Shown here: piece by piece, positions 37,801 to 48,694 of the stretch | How the letters are laid out: every line of letters starts with the position of its first letter | How positions within the stretch are numbered: the first letter of the stretch is position 1 | Position numbers and translations under genes: made by a program | NCBI GenBank assembly: GCA_033065855.1 | Contig: JAVXUO010001474.1 | Coordinates: 124,001-188,000, forward strand | Origin: Escallonia rubra | Lineage: Eukaryota > Streptophyta > Magnoliopsida > Escalloniales > Escalloniaceae | Reading direction: 5' to 3' | Length of the DNA stretch: 64,000 bases | The notes under the pieces: model-generated | The model's input: the letters and a program-made list of their open reading frames with translations, nothing else | Told to the model about the DNA's origin: nothing | The model's database searches: none

Positions 37801-38185
37801 TTCCATTGGAGGCGTCAAAGGAATCAAAACTTACCGAAGAACTAGGGTTTAAATCATTCGAATATACATCTTCCTTAGCGTTTCCTTTCGAATTGCGGCG
37901 AAATTTAACCGTTCTGTCAGCATACGACGTACTGGCAGAGGTGTCAATAGAACCGAAACTTAGGGAAGAGTCAGGGTTTGAGTTACCGGAATCGATGCCG
38001 GAGATGCGCCGCCGGAGACGGGGACCGGATGGAAATTTGCGTGATGTGTCGGCGTCTGATTGGACAGGCAAGTGGTGATCGGGCTCGGCCGTGGAGATGC
38101 AGTCGTAAAAGGGGAACTCGTCAGCAGCGTCAAAGAAATGGCCGTCGACGGCGTCGTTTTGGGCTGTCGTTGTAGAGGCTTCCAT
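31898..38185 (-). CDS. SEIPIN2: Seipin (plant SEIPIN2/3 type), two exons
   Basis: Exon 1 is 36809-38185 and exon 2 is 31898-32392, joined in phase 0 across a 4416-bp intron (donor CAG/GTGTGT, acceptor AAACAG/GTAAGG), giving 623 residues. Seipin sits in the ER membrane at sites of lipid-droplet formation. Residues 1-255 are acidic and Ser/Asn-rich and contain four degenerate repeats (about 68-111, 112-159, 160-197, 198-232) sharing ENVKESEN-like and LNPSSSVSF-like words. A hydrophobic stretch lies at 259-298, followed by the main membrane segment at 342-373. The lumenal domain follows (LSFDYTKNTPVAFVPV..., DLLSVHGKALASSRHPCMLQ..., RAEFRTGAGIPEIYAATLSL). The second membrane helix is at about 571-592 (FVWMSMMMFTVELLFTLICC), with a short basic tail. 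The long N-terminal extension places it with SEIPIN2/3 rather than SEIPIN1. SEIPIN2 and 3 cannot be separated here. Coding is intact. The upstream region is crowded by transposons from 38340 on. Confidence 0.93.
32928..33540. repeat. Three tandem ~187-bp repeats in the seipin intron
   Basis: Copies begin at 32928, 33115 and 33302, exactly 187 bp apart. Each contains CTCTCAAGTGAACA-like sequence, a GACTAT(C/G)CATGCCGA-like word and TTCTTGACAGTTTAATTTTT. The third copy is extended to about 33540 by an insertion after TTCAACATCTTT. No coding capacity. Confidence 0.88.
33830..36110. repeat. Two copies of a dispersed repeat, one split by a later insertion
   Basis: Copy A runs from about 33830 to 34113 and resumes at 35556-35650. 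Copy B runs from about 35740 to 36110. Both contain GGCATG...GATATGTG(T/G)CCG(G/A)CACATCT and, further on, CCCTGTGTCTTG-like and GACGAATC-like words in the same order; a third member lies in the aquaporin intron. The break in copy A is filled by the Mutator-like element at 34114-35555. Confidence 0.6.
34114..35555. mobile_element. Mutator-like element, 1442 bp, in the seipin intron
   Basis: The ends are long inverted repeats of at least 110 bp: GAGCTAACTACGCCATTGA at left and, inverted, GAATTAAATACACCGTTGA at right, continuing through ATCAAAGTGACTATTGAA-like sequence. Flanks TTATAAAAA (34105-34113) and TTTCAAACA (35556-35564) are a decayed 9-bp duplication (6 of 9 match). The related repeat copy near 36010 shows the uninterrupted site, which supports these borders. 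The interior has GT-rich degenerate repeats (34500-34900, words like TGTGATTGTGGGTCAATTAA) and a GGTGGTGGAGCCGTGG-rich stretch (34940-35260), with no transposase. Confidence 0.8.
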
Positions 38186-38339
38186 TGTGAGAGGTGATTA
38201 AGCTTTTTCTTTTTCAGGCTTCCATTGTTAGGGTTTGGATTTACATTTCTGGTGTTGTGGTACAGAGAAATGAAGGTTAGAGATGTGAAAGAAGGGCACG
38301 TGGCAGTCTGGATATTGTTGACATACGGAGGGAATGTTT

Positions 38340-39476
38340 TTTTTTAAGAGAAGAGTATAAATATATACCAAGATAAATATAGGAGGTTACAGAACATACC
38401 AAAAGGCAAGTAAAAGACAGTCGGATGACACCCCCATCCGATAGGCATTGCGATGAAAACCAAAGAAATTATGAAAATAACTAGCAAACACTACTAGATA
38501 AACATTAACTAAAACAGGATAAAAAACAAGATAACTACTCAAAAACAGGATAACTAAGAAATGAAACAAGATAACCATACAAAAAAAAAACAACCTATCA
38601 AAGAACACCAACTGTCTGTCCACCCCAGCCCACAGTCCAGACACGTGGCCCCGTCATGCATCGCTCCCCTATCGTCGTGCTGCTTCGCCGGCGCCGAACC
38701 ACCACCTTTTTCCGGCCAACTCACTGCTGCCAAGTCCCTAAGGGCACAGAAGACGAACACCAACTGGAACCGCCGCCTTTTCCAGCCAACATGCACCAAC
38801 AGGCTAATGTCCTCACGATCAGAGCACCGGCGACTTAAAAATACCAAGATTCCAGAGCCTAACAGACGCAACAAACGCCGCCGACCAAACCGCCATCATC
38901 CAGCAGCTGCCAACCTTACCTTAACGCAACAATCCGACAGGCAGAGCACAGAAACCTCTCCACCAGCAATTGCAGAACACCAACCTTTCTAGATCCAGGG
39001 GGAGGGGGGCAACTAGGGGGGGAGGGGGAGGAAAAAACCCTAGAAGAAAACCTAGATCTAAACTCACCGGACCATCTCCAACCCAAGACAGCCCACCACA
39101 AATCATGACGGCGAAATCAAACACACGAAGCCACCACAATCCGATCGAAACCCCCGAGCAACCCATCAGCCGAAATCATAATTCACAGGACCTGACAGCG
39201 TATCCCTCAACCGTCGCCAACCCCTCACTTGCGCCGGAGAAGACAGAGAACCTTACCACTTGATCGAAGAGCTCCGACATGACGACGACGACGCCGTCTA
39301 GCTCACCCATGCCTCCAAGATCCCTCACGATCCCCTAACGAATCTTCACCTAAGCTACCGCGTCACCACCTACCGGGAAAACCGGCAGTGGCGACGGAAA
39401 CGGAGGTGAGAGAGGAAGGTTTGAGGGAGATGGGAAGCTGCGTGGAAATCGCCTCTCACAGAGGCTTTTTTCCTAT
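38340..39476 (-). mobile_element. LINE-type retroposon, ~1.1 kb, poly(A) tail, 17-bp target duplication
   Basis: The insert is bordered by an exact 17-bp direct repeat, ATACGGAGGGAATGTTT, at 38323-38339 and 39477-39493. On the minus strand it ends in a run of A at 38345-38340, so the element is transcribed toward the seipin gene. A long duplication of variable length plus an A tail indicates target-primed reverse transcription. No RT or endonuclease frame is present. The 5' part is GC-rich with open frames, the 3' part AT-rich. It is either an internally deleted LINE or a non-autonomous relative. It inserted about 140 bp upstream of the seipin start codon. Confidence 0.85.
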
Positions 39477-39499
39477 ATACGGAGGGAATGTTTATGTTT

Positions 39500-40582
39500 G
39501 GGAAAATTGCGTAAAATACTTATGTAGTTTGAAGTAATTGCAAAAAGATCTCTTATGTTATAAAAATTGCAAAAAAACACCCAAGGTTGCAAAAGTGTTG
39601 CAACCCACGGTTTTCGTTACAAAATAAAAAAATTTCTAAAATACCCCTGTAAATTGTCCAAATACCACAAGCACAAGCCCTCATTAGGGCCAGCGCAAAC
39701 CAACAGGTGAGGCAATAGAAAGAGGACCAGATGGAAGGGGGAAGGGGAAGGGGAAGGGGGAAGAGGGGGGAAAAGGAGGAACTTTGATCATGAATGAGGG
39801 ATTTGTGGATCCGGCTGGTGGCAGCGGCACAAGTGGTTCGAGTTGATGGTGGGGGTAGAAATGGGCGGTGGTGGTGGTGGATAAGGCGCGGTGAGGGTGG
39901 CGGCAGAAATAGGTGGTGATGGTGGTCGATGGGGCTTAGCGAGGGTGGCAAGTTACGGACATAAAGAAATGGGCCGAAGAAATGGCCGAACCTACGGCCG
40001 GCCAAAGCTAACCGCAACCGTGACTGGCATGGGCAGATCTCTACACTCCGGCCTTTCACCACCACTACGTCCAGCCAAAAACAAATTGTGGAACCCAAAA
40101 CCGGCAACACAGATCCGGGTGGAGCAGGTGGCAACGCGGTGATTATGATGAAGCAGGTGGCGGCGATTAAGGTTTGGTTGATTGGATTAGGAAAGAAAAT
40201 CAAGATTTAGGGAGATGGCCGAGATGGCGGCAGGGCTGGGTGGTGGCCGAAATGGGCGGCGATTGTGGTAGATAGGGCTGCGGCTGCGCGATTTGGCAGA
40301 GCACATGGCTGCGGCGGCGGCGATCGTCTGAGGCGGCGGTGGTTGTAAGGGCTTACGATTTGGGGAATGAGGAAGACATGAAGGGCATTTTTGTCATTTA
40401 TTAAATTAATCTTTATCATACGCACTCTTCAGGAGCGTGAACATTACATGCCGTTAGTTTGAACGATATTTTTTACGGTTGCAACACTTTTGCAAACCTT
40501 TGGTTTTTTTTGCAATTTTTATAACATAAGGGGTCTTTTTGCAATTACCCCAAACCACATGGATATTTTACGCAATTTTCCC
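39500..40582. mobile_element. Mutator-like element, 1083 bp, ~110-bp TIRs
   Basis: The ends GGGAAAATTGCGTAAAATA and its complement open inverted repeats of about 110 bp (39500-39611 and 40471-40582) that share ATTGCAAAAAGA and TTGCAAAAGTGTTGCAACC. Flanks TTTATGTTT (39491-39499) and TTTATGATT (40583-40591) are a 9-bp duplication with one mismatch. The internal part is GC-rich with GGTGGTGG-like low complexity and a 216-codon minus-strand open stretch that I do not recognise. No transposase is present. The left duplication overlaps the last bases of the retroposon duplication. Confidence 0.88.
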
Positions 40583-40591
40583 TTTATGATT

Positions 40592-41851
40592 TAATCGCTT
40601 TCCTTCTAATTTACTCACGGAATTTTAAATAGGTAGTTACGCGATAATAAAAAATATATATTAATACTAAAATTATACGCAATTGACTCTATAGATAAGA
40701 AGTCTTTTCATGTTAAGAATTTTTTACTCGTCTTAAGCTGATGACGACTTTGTATTGTTGTATTGACGGTTGTGGCGGCCGAAGGAAAGGAGTTAGTAGT
40801 TCGTGGGGTCGTGCAAAGACGAAAGAAAAACAAAAACAAAAAATAATGAAGTAAAAAGATAAGGCTAGTTTAGAGTATTTAGAGACAACTTCTTCCCCGT
40901 TAAGAATAGACAATTACAACCCAAATGAGCGTTTAGGAATTATGAGTAAAATGCTCATAACATAACCACATTCATGCTGGACATCAATCTTTATAGGTTT
41001 AAAATAAATTTAAGCCGGACATCACCAGAATAAGGAGAATAAGGAAAAAGAAGTTTGACAAAAAAAAAAGGCTTCAAAATAGCCAAGAAACACCTAAATA
41101 TGTTAAGTATGAAAAGGAAAGGCCTTTACTATTTAGGATCCACTTGCTACAATTTAAATGTGTTGCCAGACGTGAAACATCTGGGTCTTATTTGCCAAAA
41201 CTGATAAATTATAGAGGGCTGAATGATATTTAGCTAGGAAAATAGATTTTTATTAACGTTAAGCCTTACTCAATGGTATTTATAAAATAATTTAAGAACA
41301 AGTCTCAATTGACAAACAATGAAAACACCTTGAAAGTCTAATATGAATTCTCCGATCCTTAATGAAAAACTTTTTCAAAGCTAACCAAAGAGGTTTCATA
41401 ACCCTTTTTTTTCTTTTTTCTTTTTATGAAGTTAAGAAATATATGCCGTGGGGAAGTAAATGTACAGAGGTCAATATATATAAAACTGGAACATAAAACT
41501 TGGAAATTAAAATAACAACTAAACAGAGGTCAATATATATAAAACTGGAACATAAAACTTGGAAATTAAAATAACAACTAAACAACTATAGCTAAGTTAA
41601 CTACTAAACAACTATAGCTAAGTTAACTAGCTGCTGAAACAAAACACCACAAGGCTCTGGATCCAATAAATGATCATGCTAACCACTACACTAAAGCTAT
41701 CTCATACTTTTCCTTGTGCTTCATTTCAATGCTCTGCCTTAATTTGCAAACGAATAAAAGCAAAAATCAATATTAACACAAATGTGCACCAACGACAAGA
41801 AGAGCTTTGGAGGAAGGGAAGTTGAAAGAGAAGAGACCTACTTACTTTTTA
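40592..41851. other. Intergenic AT-rich DNA
   Basis: No gene recognised. It includes a recent-looking pair of tandem duplications at 41465-41633, listed separately. The short open stretches have no family resemblance. Confidence 0.5.
41465..41633. repeat. Adjacent tandem duplications, 59 bp x2 and 26 bp x2
   Basis: The 59-bp unit beginning CAGAGGTCAATATATATAAA occurs at 41465 and again at 41524, identical by eye. Directly after it a 26-bp unit beginning CAACTATAGCTAAGTTAACT occurs at 41583 and 41609. Identity between copies points to recent slippage or repair. Confidence 0.95.
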
Positions 41852-42924
41852 GGGTCAAATACACGTTAGTACCCTGGAACTACCACAAAGTCTCAATTAA
41901 GGGTCCCAAAGTTTAATTTTTACACATAAGGGCCTGTAACTCCAAATTTGCAATAAATAAGGACTTCCGTCCACTTTCTTAACGATTAAGGCTTTTCCGT
42001 CAAGGGCATTTTTGGGTTTCCATATTTATGTGTTTTTCTCTTCTTCTTCTTCTTCAAAATTTCATCTTTGCCTCCACCACCACCACTGCCGCCACCCACC
42101 ACCGCCGTATCCTCCACCAGCCCTTCGTCCCACAGATCCGACACCGACGAGAATTCCCATCCCACCACCACCCGCGCCGCCGATTTCTGCTCCTCCACCT
42201 GCACCAACTCCAATTATTTCCATCCTACCACCACCCGCGTCGCCGATTTCTGCTGGTGCGGGTGTGTGGTAGGCGATGCGGGAATATGGGACGGTTTGAG
42301 TGTGTGTCAGTGTGTGTGTGTGTGGCGTCGATTGATGGTGCCCAGGGAAGAAGGCGGTGGCCGAAGCGGGTGGTGGCGACGATTGGCGGGTTTAAGAGGG
42401 GCCGGTTTGGGTGTTAAGTGCGGGGAGCTTTCGGTGAAGAGAGCGGCAACCGGTGAAGGGCGACGGGGCTTGGGGCCGGCGATGGGGAGGTGCGACAGTG
42501 AGGCTGTAGAGGCAGCGGCGACGGTGCCAAGGGGCGACGCGAAGAAGAGATATTAGGGCTTTTTTGGATTAGGGTTGAGAGAGGGAGAGAGGGGCAGTGT
42601 GCGGGTCAGGTGGATGGGTCGGGTAACGGGTCTAGGATGGATACTGGCTTTATTAAAGGAAGAGATGCGCGGGCGGGTCACACGCGGGTCGGGCAAAGCG
42701 GGCGGGTTCCCGTTGGCTGGTTCAGCCCTGTGTTTTCTCTTGAATTTCAAATATGGAATCCCAAAATTACCCCTAACGGAAAGGGCTGAATCATTAGAAA
42801 TTTGAACGGATGCCCTTACTTGTTTCAAATTTGAAGTTACAGGCCCTTATGTGTAAAAATTAAACTTTGGGACCTTTAATTGAGATTTTGTGATAGTTTC
42901 AGGGTACTAACGTGTATTTGACCC
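41852..42924. mobile_element. Mutator-like element copy A, 1073 bp, perfect 9-bp target duplication
   Basis: The left end GGGTCAAATACACGTTAGTA and its inverted right end open terminal repeats of well over 100 bp. The exact 9-bp duplication TACTTTTTA flanks it (41843-41851 and 42925-42933). The GC-rich interior (about 42060-42720) contains CCACCACC-type low complexity and coding-like stretches, for example on the minus strand MELVQVEEQKSAARVVVG followed by SVSDLWDEGLVED. I could not identify a parent gene. No transposase, so it is non-autonomous, possibly of the gene-capturing (Pack-MULE) kind. A closely similar copy is at 47580-48685. Confidence 0.92.
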
Positions 42925-43130
42925 TACTTTTTATTTCCCAATGCACCTTGTACTCATTTAGCATGTCGCTATTGTGTATTAGAGGCTCCTCATTGGGGTA
43001 TATTACACTCGGTGCTTAAAAGATTATTTCTCAGCACAAACGTTACCCCTCCCTTTTAGGAATTGCACCGACACCCCGTCCTCTTAAATTTGGTGAATGG
43101 TGTTAAATTCTTAGTTAAAATTTATTGCCC

Positions 43131-46100
43131 TTTATTTATTTATTTTTTTGGTGAAAGGGTGGTTAAATTTGCATTAAAATCAAACAATTACAACCATGTT
43201 CCTATCTTCTTCCAAATTGAGAAGTAAATTGGACGAAGATGGAACAAAACCAAAAAGATTGTAAGAAAAAGCTTTTGCTACAAGGTTGTGAGCAGCCAGG
43301 TTCTTTCCTCTAGGAATGTGCATAGCTTCCCAACAGGGTAACTTTGCCAAAAGAGTATAAATTTCATGGAAGGTGTTCCTGCATCTCCAAGGTGGGCTGG
43401 GGGAGTGATCTTTGATGAGGTTGATGATTACTGCAGCGTCCCCTTCCAGGATCAAATAGTTCAACTTTAACTCTACTGCTTTCTTGATGGCCAACAGAGT
43501 CGCTAAGGCCTCAGCTTCCTCAGCATTCCCAGAATTGACTTTCAAAGTGTATCCGAATTTGCATGTTCCTTTATCATTTCGGCATAACATAGCTAGGCTT
43601 GCCTTGGATCCTCGAATAGCTGCATCGAAATTGAGCTTGCTCCAACCAAAAGGAGGAGCGATCCACCCGGTTGCTTCGTTACTAGGAAGATTGGATTTGG
43701 TGAAAATATTAACTAAAACTTGAGTTTCCTTGTTAATGGTTTCGGCCAATCTATCCACACTGACAACAAAATCTTCATGAACTACCTTGTTTTGGTGGAA
43801 CCAGACAAGGTCCATAAGAGAGGCTGCAAAAATGGTATACTCCTTCTGGTCATCTTTTGAAAGGCCAGGGCTTTCAAGGATTGACATCAACCAGTCGCTA
43901 TGGCTTGCAGAAATTTGGGGAGGTCTGAATCCCATTCTGGATTTGAGCCAGAGGATTCTCGTGATACTGCACTCAATGAACAAGTGGAATGCTGATTCTG
44001 GGAGGTCACCACATAGAGGGCACATGTTGCTTGAATGAGAGATTGGAAGATTCAGAGAAGGTCTGATAGGAAGGATATTCCAAGCAATCCTCCAAATAAG
44101 GATTTTGTGTCTCTCTCTAATTTTTGCTTTCCAAAGCTTGTTCTAGAATAAAAGGGGGAAAGCATCATTGTGGGTGAATATGTGTTTATTTGCTTCCAAG
44201 TAGGCCGACTTTGAGGTAAAATTACCTGATCGATTTGGAGTCCAAGCTATGAAATCTTGGGATTGATGAGCAGGAAGCTGAATTTGTAAAATCGTGAACT
44301 GTGAGCCTATGAGAGAATCTCTTTCTTCAATTTCGGATTCGAGGGAACACACACTTTAGAATCCATACGAAAAATACCCTCGTTATCCAACCTGAAGTCT
44401 ATGTAACCACCTTCTTTAACATTGTCATTAACCTTGGCCAATTCAGGTTCTGACGCTTAAGCCACCTTAACTCTATCTATCAATGATGGTTGGACTTCCA
44501 AATGTGCCAAATACCCACCAGAATTATGAAATCTTACCTCAATTTCTAACGTTTCCAATTCTTCCAACAAATGAGGTTGTTTAGTAAGCATAGCATTCAC
44601 AGTTTCACTATCAAAGAGAAGGTTGATTTTGGGAAGAAACCAAGTATTTGAGGTGGTCGAAATAAGGTCAGCAACCTTGTTAATGTCGTGGTTAATGACA
44701 GATGTAGTTGCCGACTTGAAACCTTCCGCCGTTGGAATCCAGGGGTCTAACCATATGTTTGTTGATCGCCCGTCACCAATGATGTATCCCAAGCTGCATC
44801 TAAGAGTCCGGTGAGTTTTGCAAATTCCTTTCCATAGCCAAGAAGAAGACCTTCTTGTTGTGTGTTCAAGAAATGGCGTTCCTCTAAGGTATTTAGAGGC
44901 CATTATCTGGACCCAAAGAACATTCGGCTTTGTCAGGATGGTCCAACCAATTTTTGCTAACAGAGCCAAGTTTACCTCATGCAAGCGCTTGAAACCAATG
45001 CCTCCAGAAAACTTAGGCGTGCATAACGCATCCCATGCTTTGGGGAAATAGTGCTGGGTACCATCATCTTTTATTCCCCACCAGAAGTTCCAGAATTTTT
45101 TATCGAGAGAATCTGTCAACATCTTCGGAAAGAGAAAGGTGGACATCGAGTAGGTAGGAATAGCCATAGCGGTGGCCTTGATCAAAGTGGCTCTTCCTGC
45201 GAATGACAGGACTTTCTTCTTCCAGCTTGCAAGACGTTTGTCTACCCGCTCAATCAGATTTGCGAAAGCAGAGGTCTTTACTTGATTGGTGAAGAGAGGG
45301 AGCCTCAAATACTTCGACTCAAACTTTTTTAAAATCAAATTTCGAACAGATAGCTCTCTCGATTCCCCTGTTGACGTTTTTGCTGAAGTGAATTTGCGAT
45401 TTTTGTTTGTTGATGCATTGGCCAGACCAAGAGTTATAGGTCTCTAAACATTTTTGGACATGCTCTGCTTCAATAACATTAGCTCTGCAAAAAACAATCA
45501 GATCATCAGCAAAAAGAAGGTGCGAGATAAGGGGTCTGCCCCTACTCGCTTTGATTCCATGAATGTTGCCCAAATCTTCCTCTCTCAGGATAAGTCTAGT
45601 GAGAATTTCAGAGGTGATTATGAAGAGAAACGGGGAGAGGGGGTCTCCTTGGCGGAGTCCTCTCTGGGGCTTGAAGTAGTTGTGAGGAGCACAATTGATG
45701 AGGGTGGAGAAGCTGGTGGTGGTGATGCATTGTTCTACCCAATCTAACCAAGTCGACGGGAAGCCAAAATTCCTTAGGACTGTTAAAATGAATTGCCATT
45801 CGACCTTGTCGTAGGCTTTTTCCATATCTATTTTGATCGCCATCAACCCTTTTCCTATCTTCTTCCTCATTGTATGCCAAATCTCCTGATCGATAATGCT
45901 ATTATCGTTGATAAGTCTTCCCGGGACAAAAGCACCTTGCATAGGGGATATAATTTTGTGCAACAGAGGTTTGAGTTTATTTGCCAAGATTTTAGATATC
46001 ACCTTGTACACCACATTACAGAGGCTTATGGGACGGAAGTGGCTCGCTTTTGGTAGGGGCCAAAATTTTGGGAATCAAGGCAATGTGAGTATGGTTGAGT

Positions 46101-47160
46101 TCACGGAGAGGTACTCCTTTGAAGAAATCGATCACAACTTTACATACTTCCGGATGAACTATATCTCAATATGTCTTGTACAAAACTGATGGCATACCAT
46201 TGGGACCAGGGGCTTTAAGACCTTCAAAAAGTTTTAAAGTGCTTGCAACTTCATTCTCAGAAGGGATCTCGCACAGGAAATCAATATCAGCTTGAGATAG
46301 GCAACGGTTGATGAGGCCTGCAAGGTTAGGAGGCACAGAAGGGTTCGAGGATTTAAAGGTTTCTTGGAAGTGGGAGTTAATACAGTCACCAATCTCTTCC
46401 TTGTCTGATAGCCACTTCCCATTGTTGTCTTTGAGGAAATCGATGGAGTTCTTCCTTCTACAGATGATGGTGCTCAGATGAAAAAATCTAGTATTGAGAT
46501 CACCTTCAGTTTTCCAAAGAATTCTCGATTTTTGACGCCATAGAGATTCTTCTCTATGGCTTTGTTCATCGAGTTTAAATGCTTCTCACGTTTCAGGTTT
46601 TTGACAATGGGCTCACTTCTTTGAACAATGTCCAGGCATTTGGTGAGTTGAAGGATTCTAGTCTGTATGTGCCCAAAATGTGAAATGTTCTATTTCTGAA
46701 GAGCATTTCGAGTGGAATCCGTTTTCCTGCATAAAACGAATTCAGCTGTACCTTGAGCATAACTTCTCCAGGCTGATTTAATGACCGAATGCGAGGAGGG
46801 ATCTCTGGTCCAAGCTTCTAAGAAACGAAACGGCTTGGGACCAGTCCTGTCTAACTTGTGAGTTCTCAGGACAATGGGAAGGTGGTCAGAAGCTTTGCCA
46901 GGAAGGTGAATAACAGAGGCATTTGGGAAGAGAGCTCTCCAGCAAGTGGAAGAGTAAGCCTTGTCAAGTCTTTCCTTGATATTAGCAGCAAGGGGTCTGT
47001 TGTTGTTCCAAGTAAAAGGATTACCCGAAAAACCCAGATCAATAAGGTGATGATTAGAGACAAAACCACAGAGACCTCCTGCTGATGACGATGAGACAGG
47101 TCTACCACCTTACTTGATCCCATGATCTGCAACTTTAGATTTTGTTGCAAGTTTGAATTA
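43131..47160 (-). mobile_element. Decayed LINE (L1-type with RNase H), 5' truncated
   Basis: On the minus strand the order is that of a plant L1-type ORF2. The C-terminal end of the endonuclease is at about 47110-46830 (GNPFTWNNNRP, ERLDKAY, ASDHLPIVL). Reverse transcriptase spans about 46050-45319, with MQGAFVPGRLINDNS, IKIDMEKAYDKVEW, GLRQGDPLSPFLF and the catalytic HLLFADDLIVF. A linker follows at 45338-44457. A zinc-knuckle zf-RVT with CPLCGD...HLFIEC lies near 44020, and an RNase H domain (LNFDAAIRG, EEAEALATLL, LILEGDAAVI) lies at 43650-43400. The frame is broken several times and ORF1 plus most of the endonuclease are missing, so it cannot move itself. The 3' end is the A/T-rich tail at 43131-43150. 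I could not define a target duplication. Confidence 0.9.
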
Positions 47161-47579
47161 CAGTAGCTTGCTTTTTGGGTAGATTCAAAGTTTTGGTATC
47201 CAAGAATTCGTTTTAATGAGTAATTGTTTCTTTACCATTGGCACTTTGGGGGCAGAGCAATCTCCTGAATTTTTTTTGGTTGGTAGCCTTTTGTTTGATC
47301 TAATCTCTTTGTATAACTTATTTCGGCAAATTTAAAGCAATCTTTTCTTCAACTACTTATACAAAGACTCAAACTTTTGTGCTTAAAAAATGGTTATCAA
47401 AGCCTTAATAAGAAGGGATGGGACCTCCCTGTAACATCCTTGAAATCCAGAGCTCTATCGCCTTGAACCCCTGGATATTAACATACCACATCACATCATA
47501 CCTATCAAATCCTGTTTACTGGAAAATTTCTAAGCATCTAACCAAACATCAACTCAAATTCTTCAAAGTATAAGATTTA
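47161..47579. other. Intergenic gap between LINE and MULE copy B
   Basis: AT-rich sequence, no gene or repeat recognised. The LINE 5' truncation point lies somewhere near its left edge. Confidence 0.45.
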
Positions 47580-48685
47580 GGGTCAAATACACGTAGGTAC
47601 CCTGGAACTACCACAAAATCTCAATTAAGGGTCCCAAAGTTTAATTTTTACACATAAGGGCCTGTAACTCCAAATTTGCAATAAATAAGGACTTCCGTCC
47701 ACTTTCTTAACGATTGAGGCTTTTTCGTCAAGGGCATTTTTGGGTTTCCATATTTGGGTGTTTTTCTCTTCTTCTTCTTCAAAATTTCATCTTTGCCTCC
47801 ACCACCACGACTGCCGCCACCCACCGCCGCCGCATCCTCCACCAGCCCTTCGTCCCACAGATCCGACACCGGCGAGAATTCTCGTCCCACCACCACCCGC
47901 GCCGCCGATTTTTGCTCCTCCACCTGTACCAACTCCAATTATTTTCATCCCACCACCACTTGCGCCACCGATTTCTGCTGGTGTGGGTGTGTGGTGGGCG
48001 ATGCAGGAATATGCGACGGTTTGAGTGTGTGCCAGTATGTGTGTGGCGTCGATTGATGGTGCCCAGGGAAGAAGGCGGTGGCCGAAGCGGGTGGTGGCGG
48101 GGGAAGGGGCGATGATTGGCAGGTTTAAGAGGGGCTGGTTTGGGTGTTATGTGTGGGGAGCTTTCGGTGAAGAGAGCGGCAACCGGTGAAGGGCGACGGG
48201 GCTTGGGGCCGGCGATGGGGAGGCGCGACAGTGCGGCTGTAGAGGCAGTGGCGGAGGTGCCAAGGGGTGCGGCGCTGAGAAGAGATATTAGGGCTTTTTT
48301 GGATTATGGTTGAGAGTGGGAGAGAGGGGCAGTGTGCGGGTCAGGTGGATGGGTCGGGTTATGGGTCTAGGATGGATACTGGCTTTGTTAAAGGAAGAGA
48401 TGCGCGGGCGGGTCACGCGCGGGTCAGGTAAAGCGGGCGGGTTCCTGTTGGCGGGTTCAGCCCTGTGTTTTCTCTTGAATTTTTTTTTCCAGCCCCAAGG
48501 AAATTTTCCAAATATGGAAACCCAAAAATGCCCTTAACGGAAAGGGGTGAACCGTTAGGAATTCAGACGGATGCCCTTACTTGTTGCAAATTTGGAGTTA
48601 CATGTCCTTATGTGTAAAAATTAAACTTTGAGACCCTCAATTGAGACTTTGTGATAATTTCAGGGTACTAACGTGTATTTGACCC
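47580..48685. mobile_element. Mutator-like element copy B, 1106 bp, perfect 9-bp target duplication
   Basis: The same ends and interior as the element at 41852, in the same orientation, with small substitutions and indels, for example a missing TCT in the left T-rich part and an insertion near 48481-48500. It is flanked by an exact 9-bp duplication, TAAGATTTA, at 47571-47579 and 48686-48694. The different duplication proves it is a separate insertion and not a local tandem copy. The interior open stretches are shared with copy A but frame lengths differ, arguing against a conserved protein. Confidence 0.92.
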
Positions 48686-48694
48686 TAAGATTTA

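Noticed and set aside
37302-38078. 258-codon plus-strand frame
   Set aside because: It is the antisense shadow of seipin exon 1, whose minus-strand product is clearly recognised.
39553-40203. 216-codon minus-strand frame inside the Mutator-like element
   Set aside because: It is low-complexity (Pro/His/Ser runs from CCACCACC-type sequence), starts inside a terminal inverted repeat and resembles no family.
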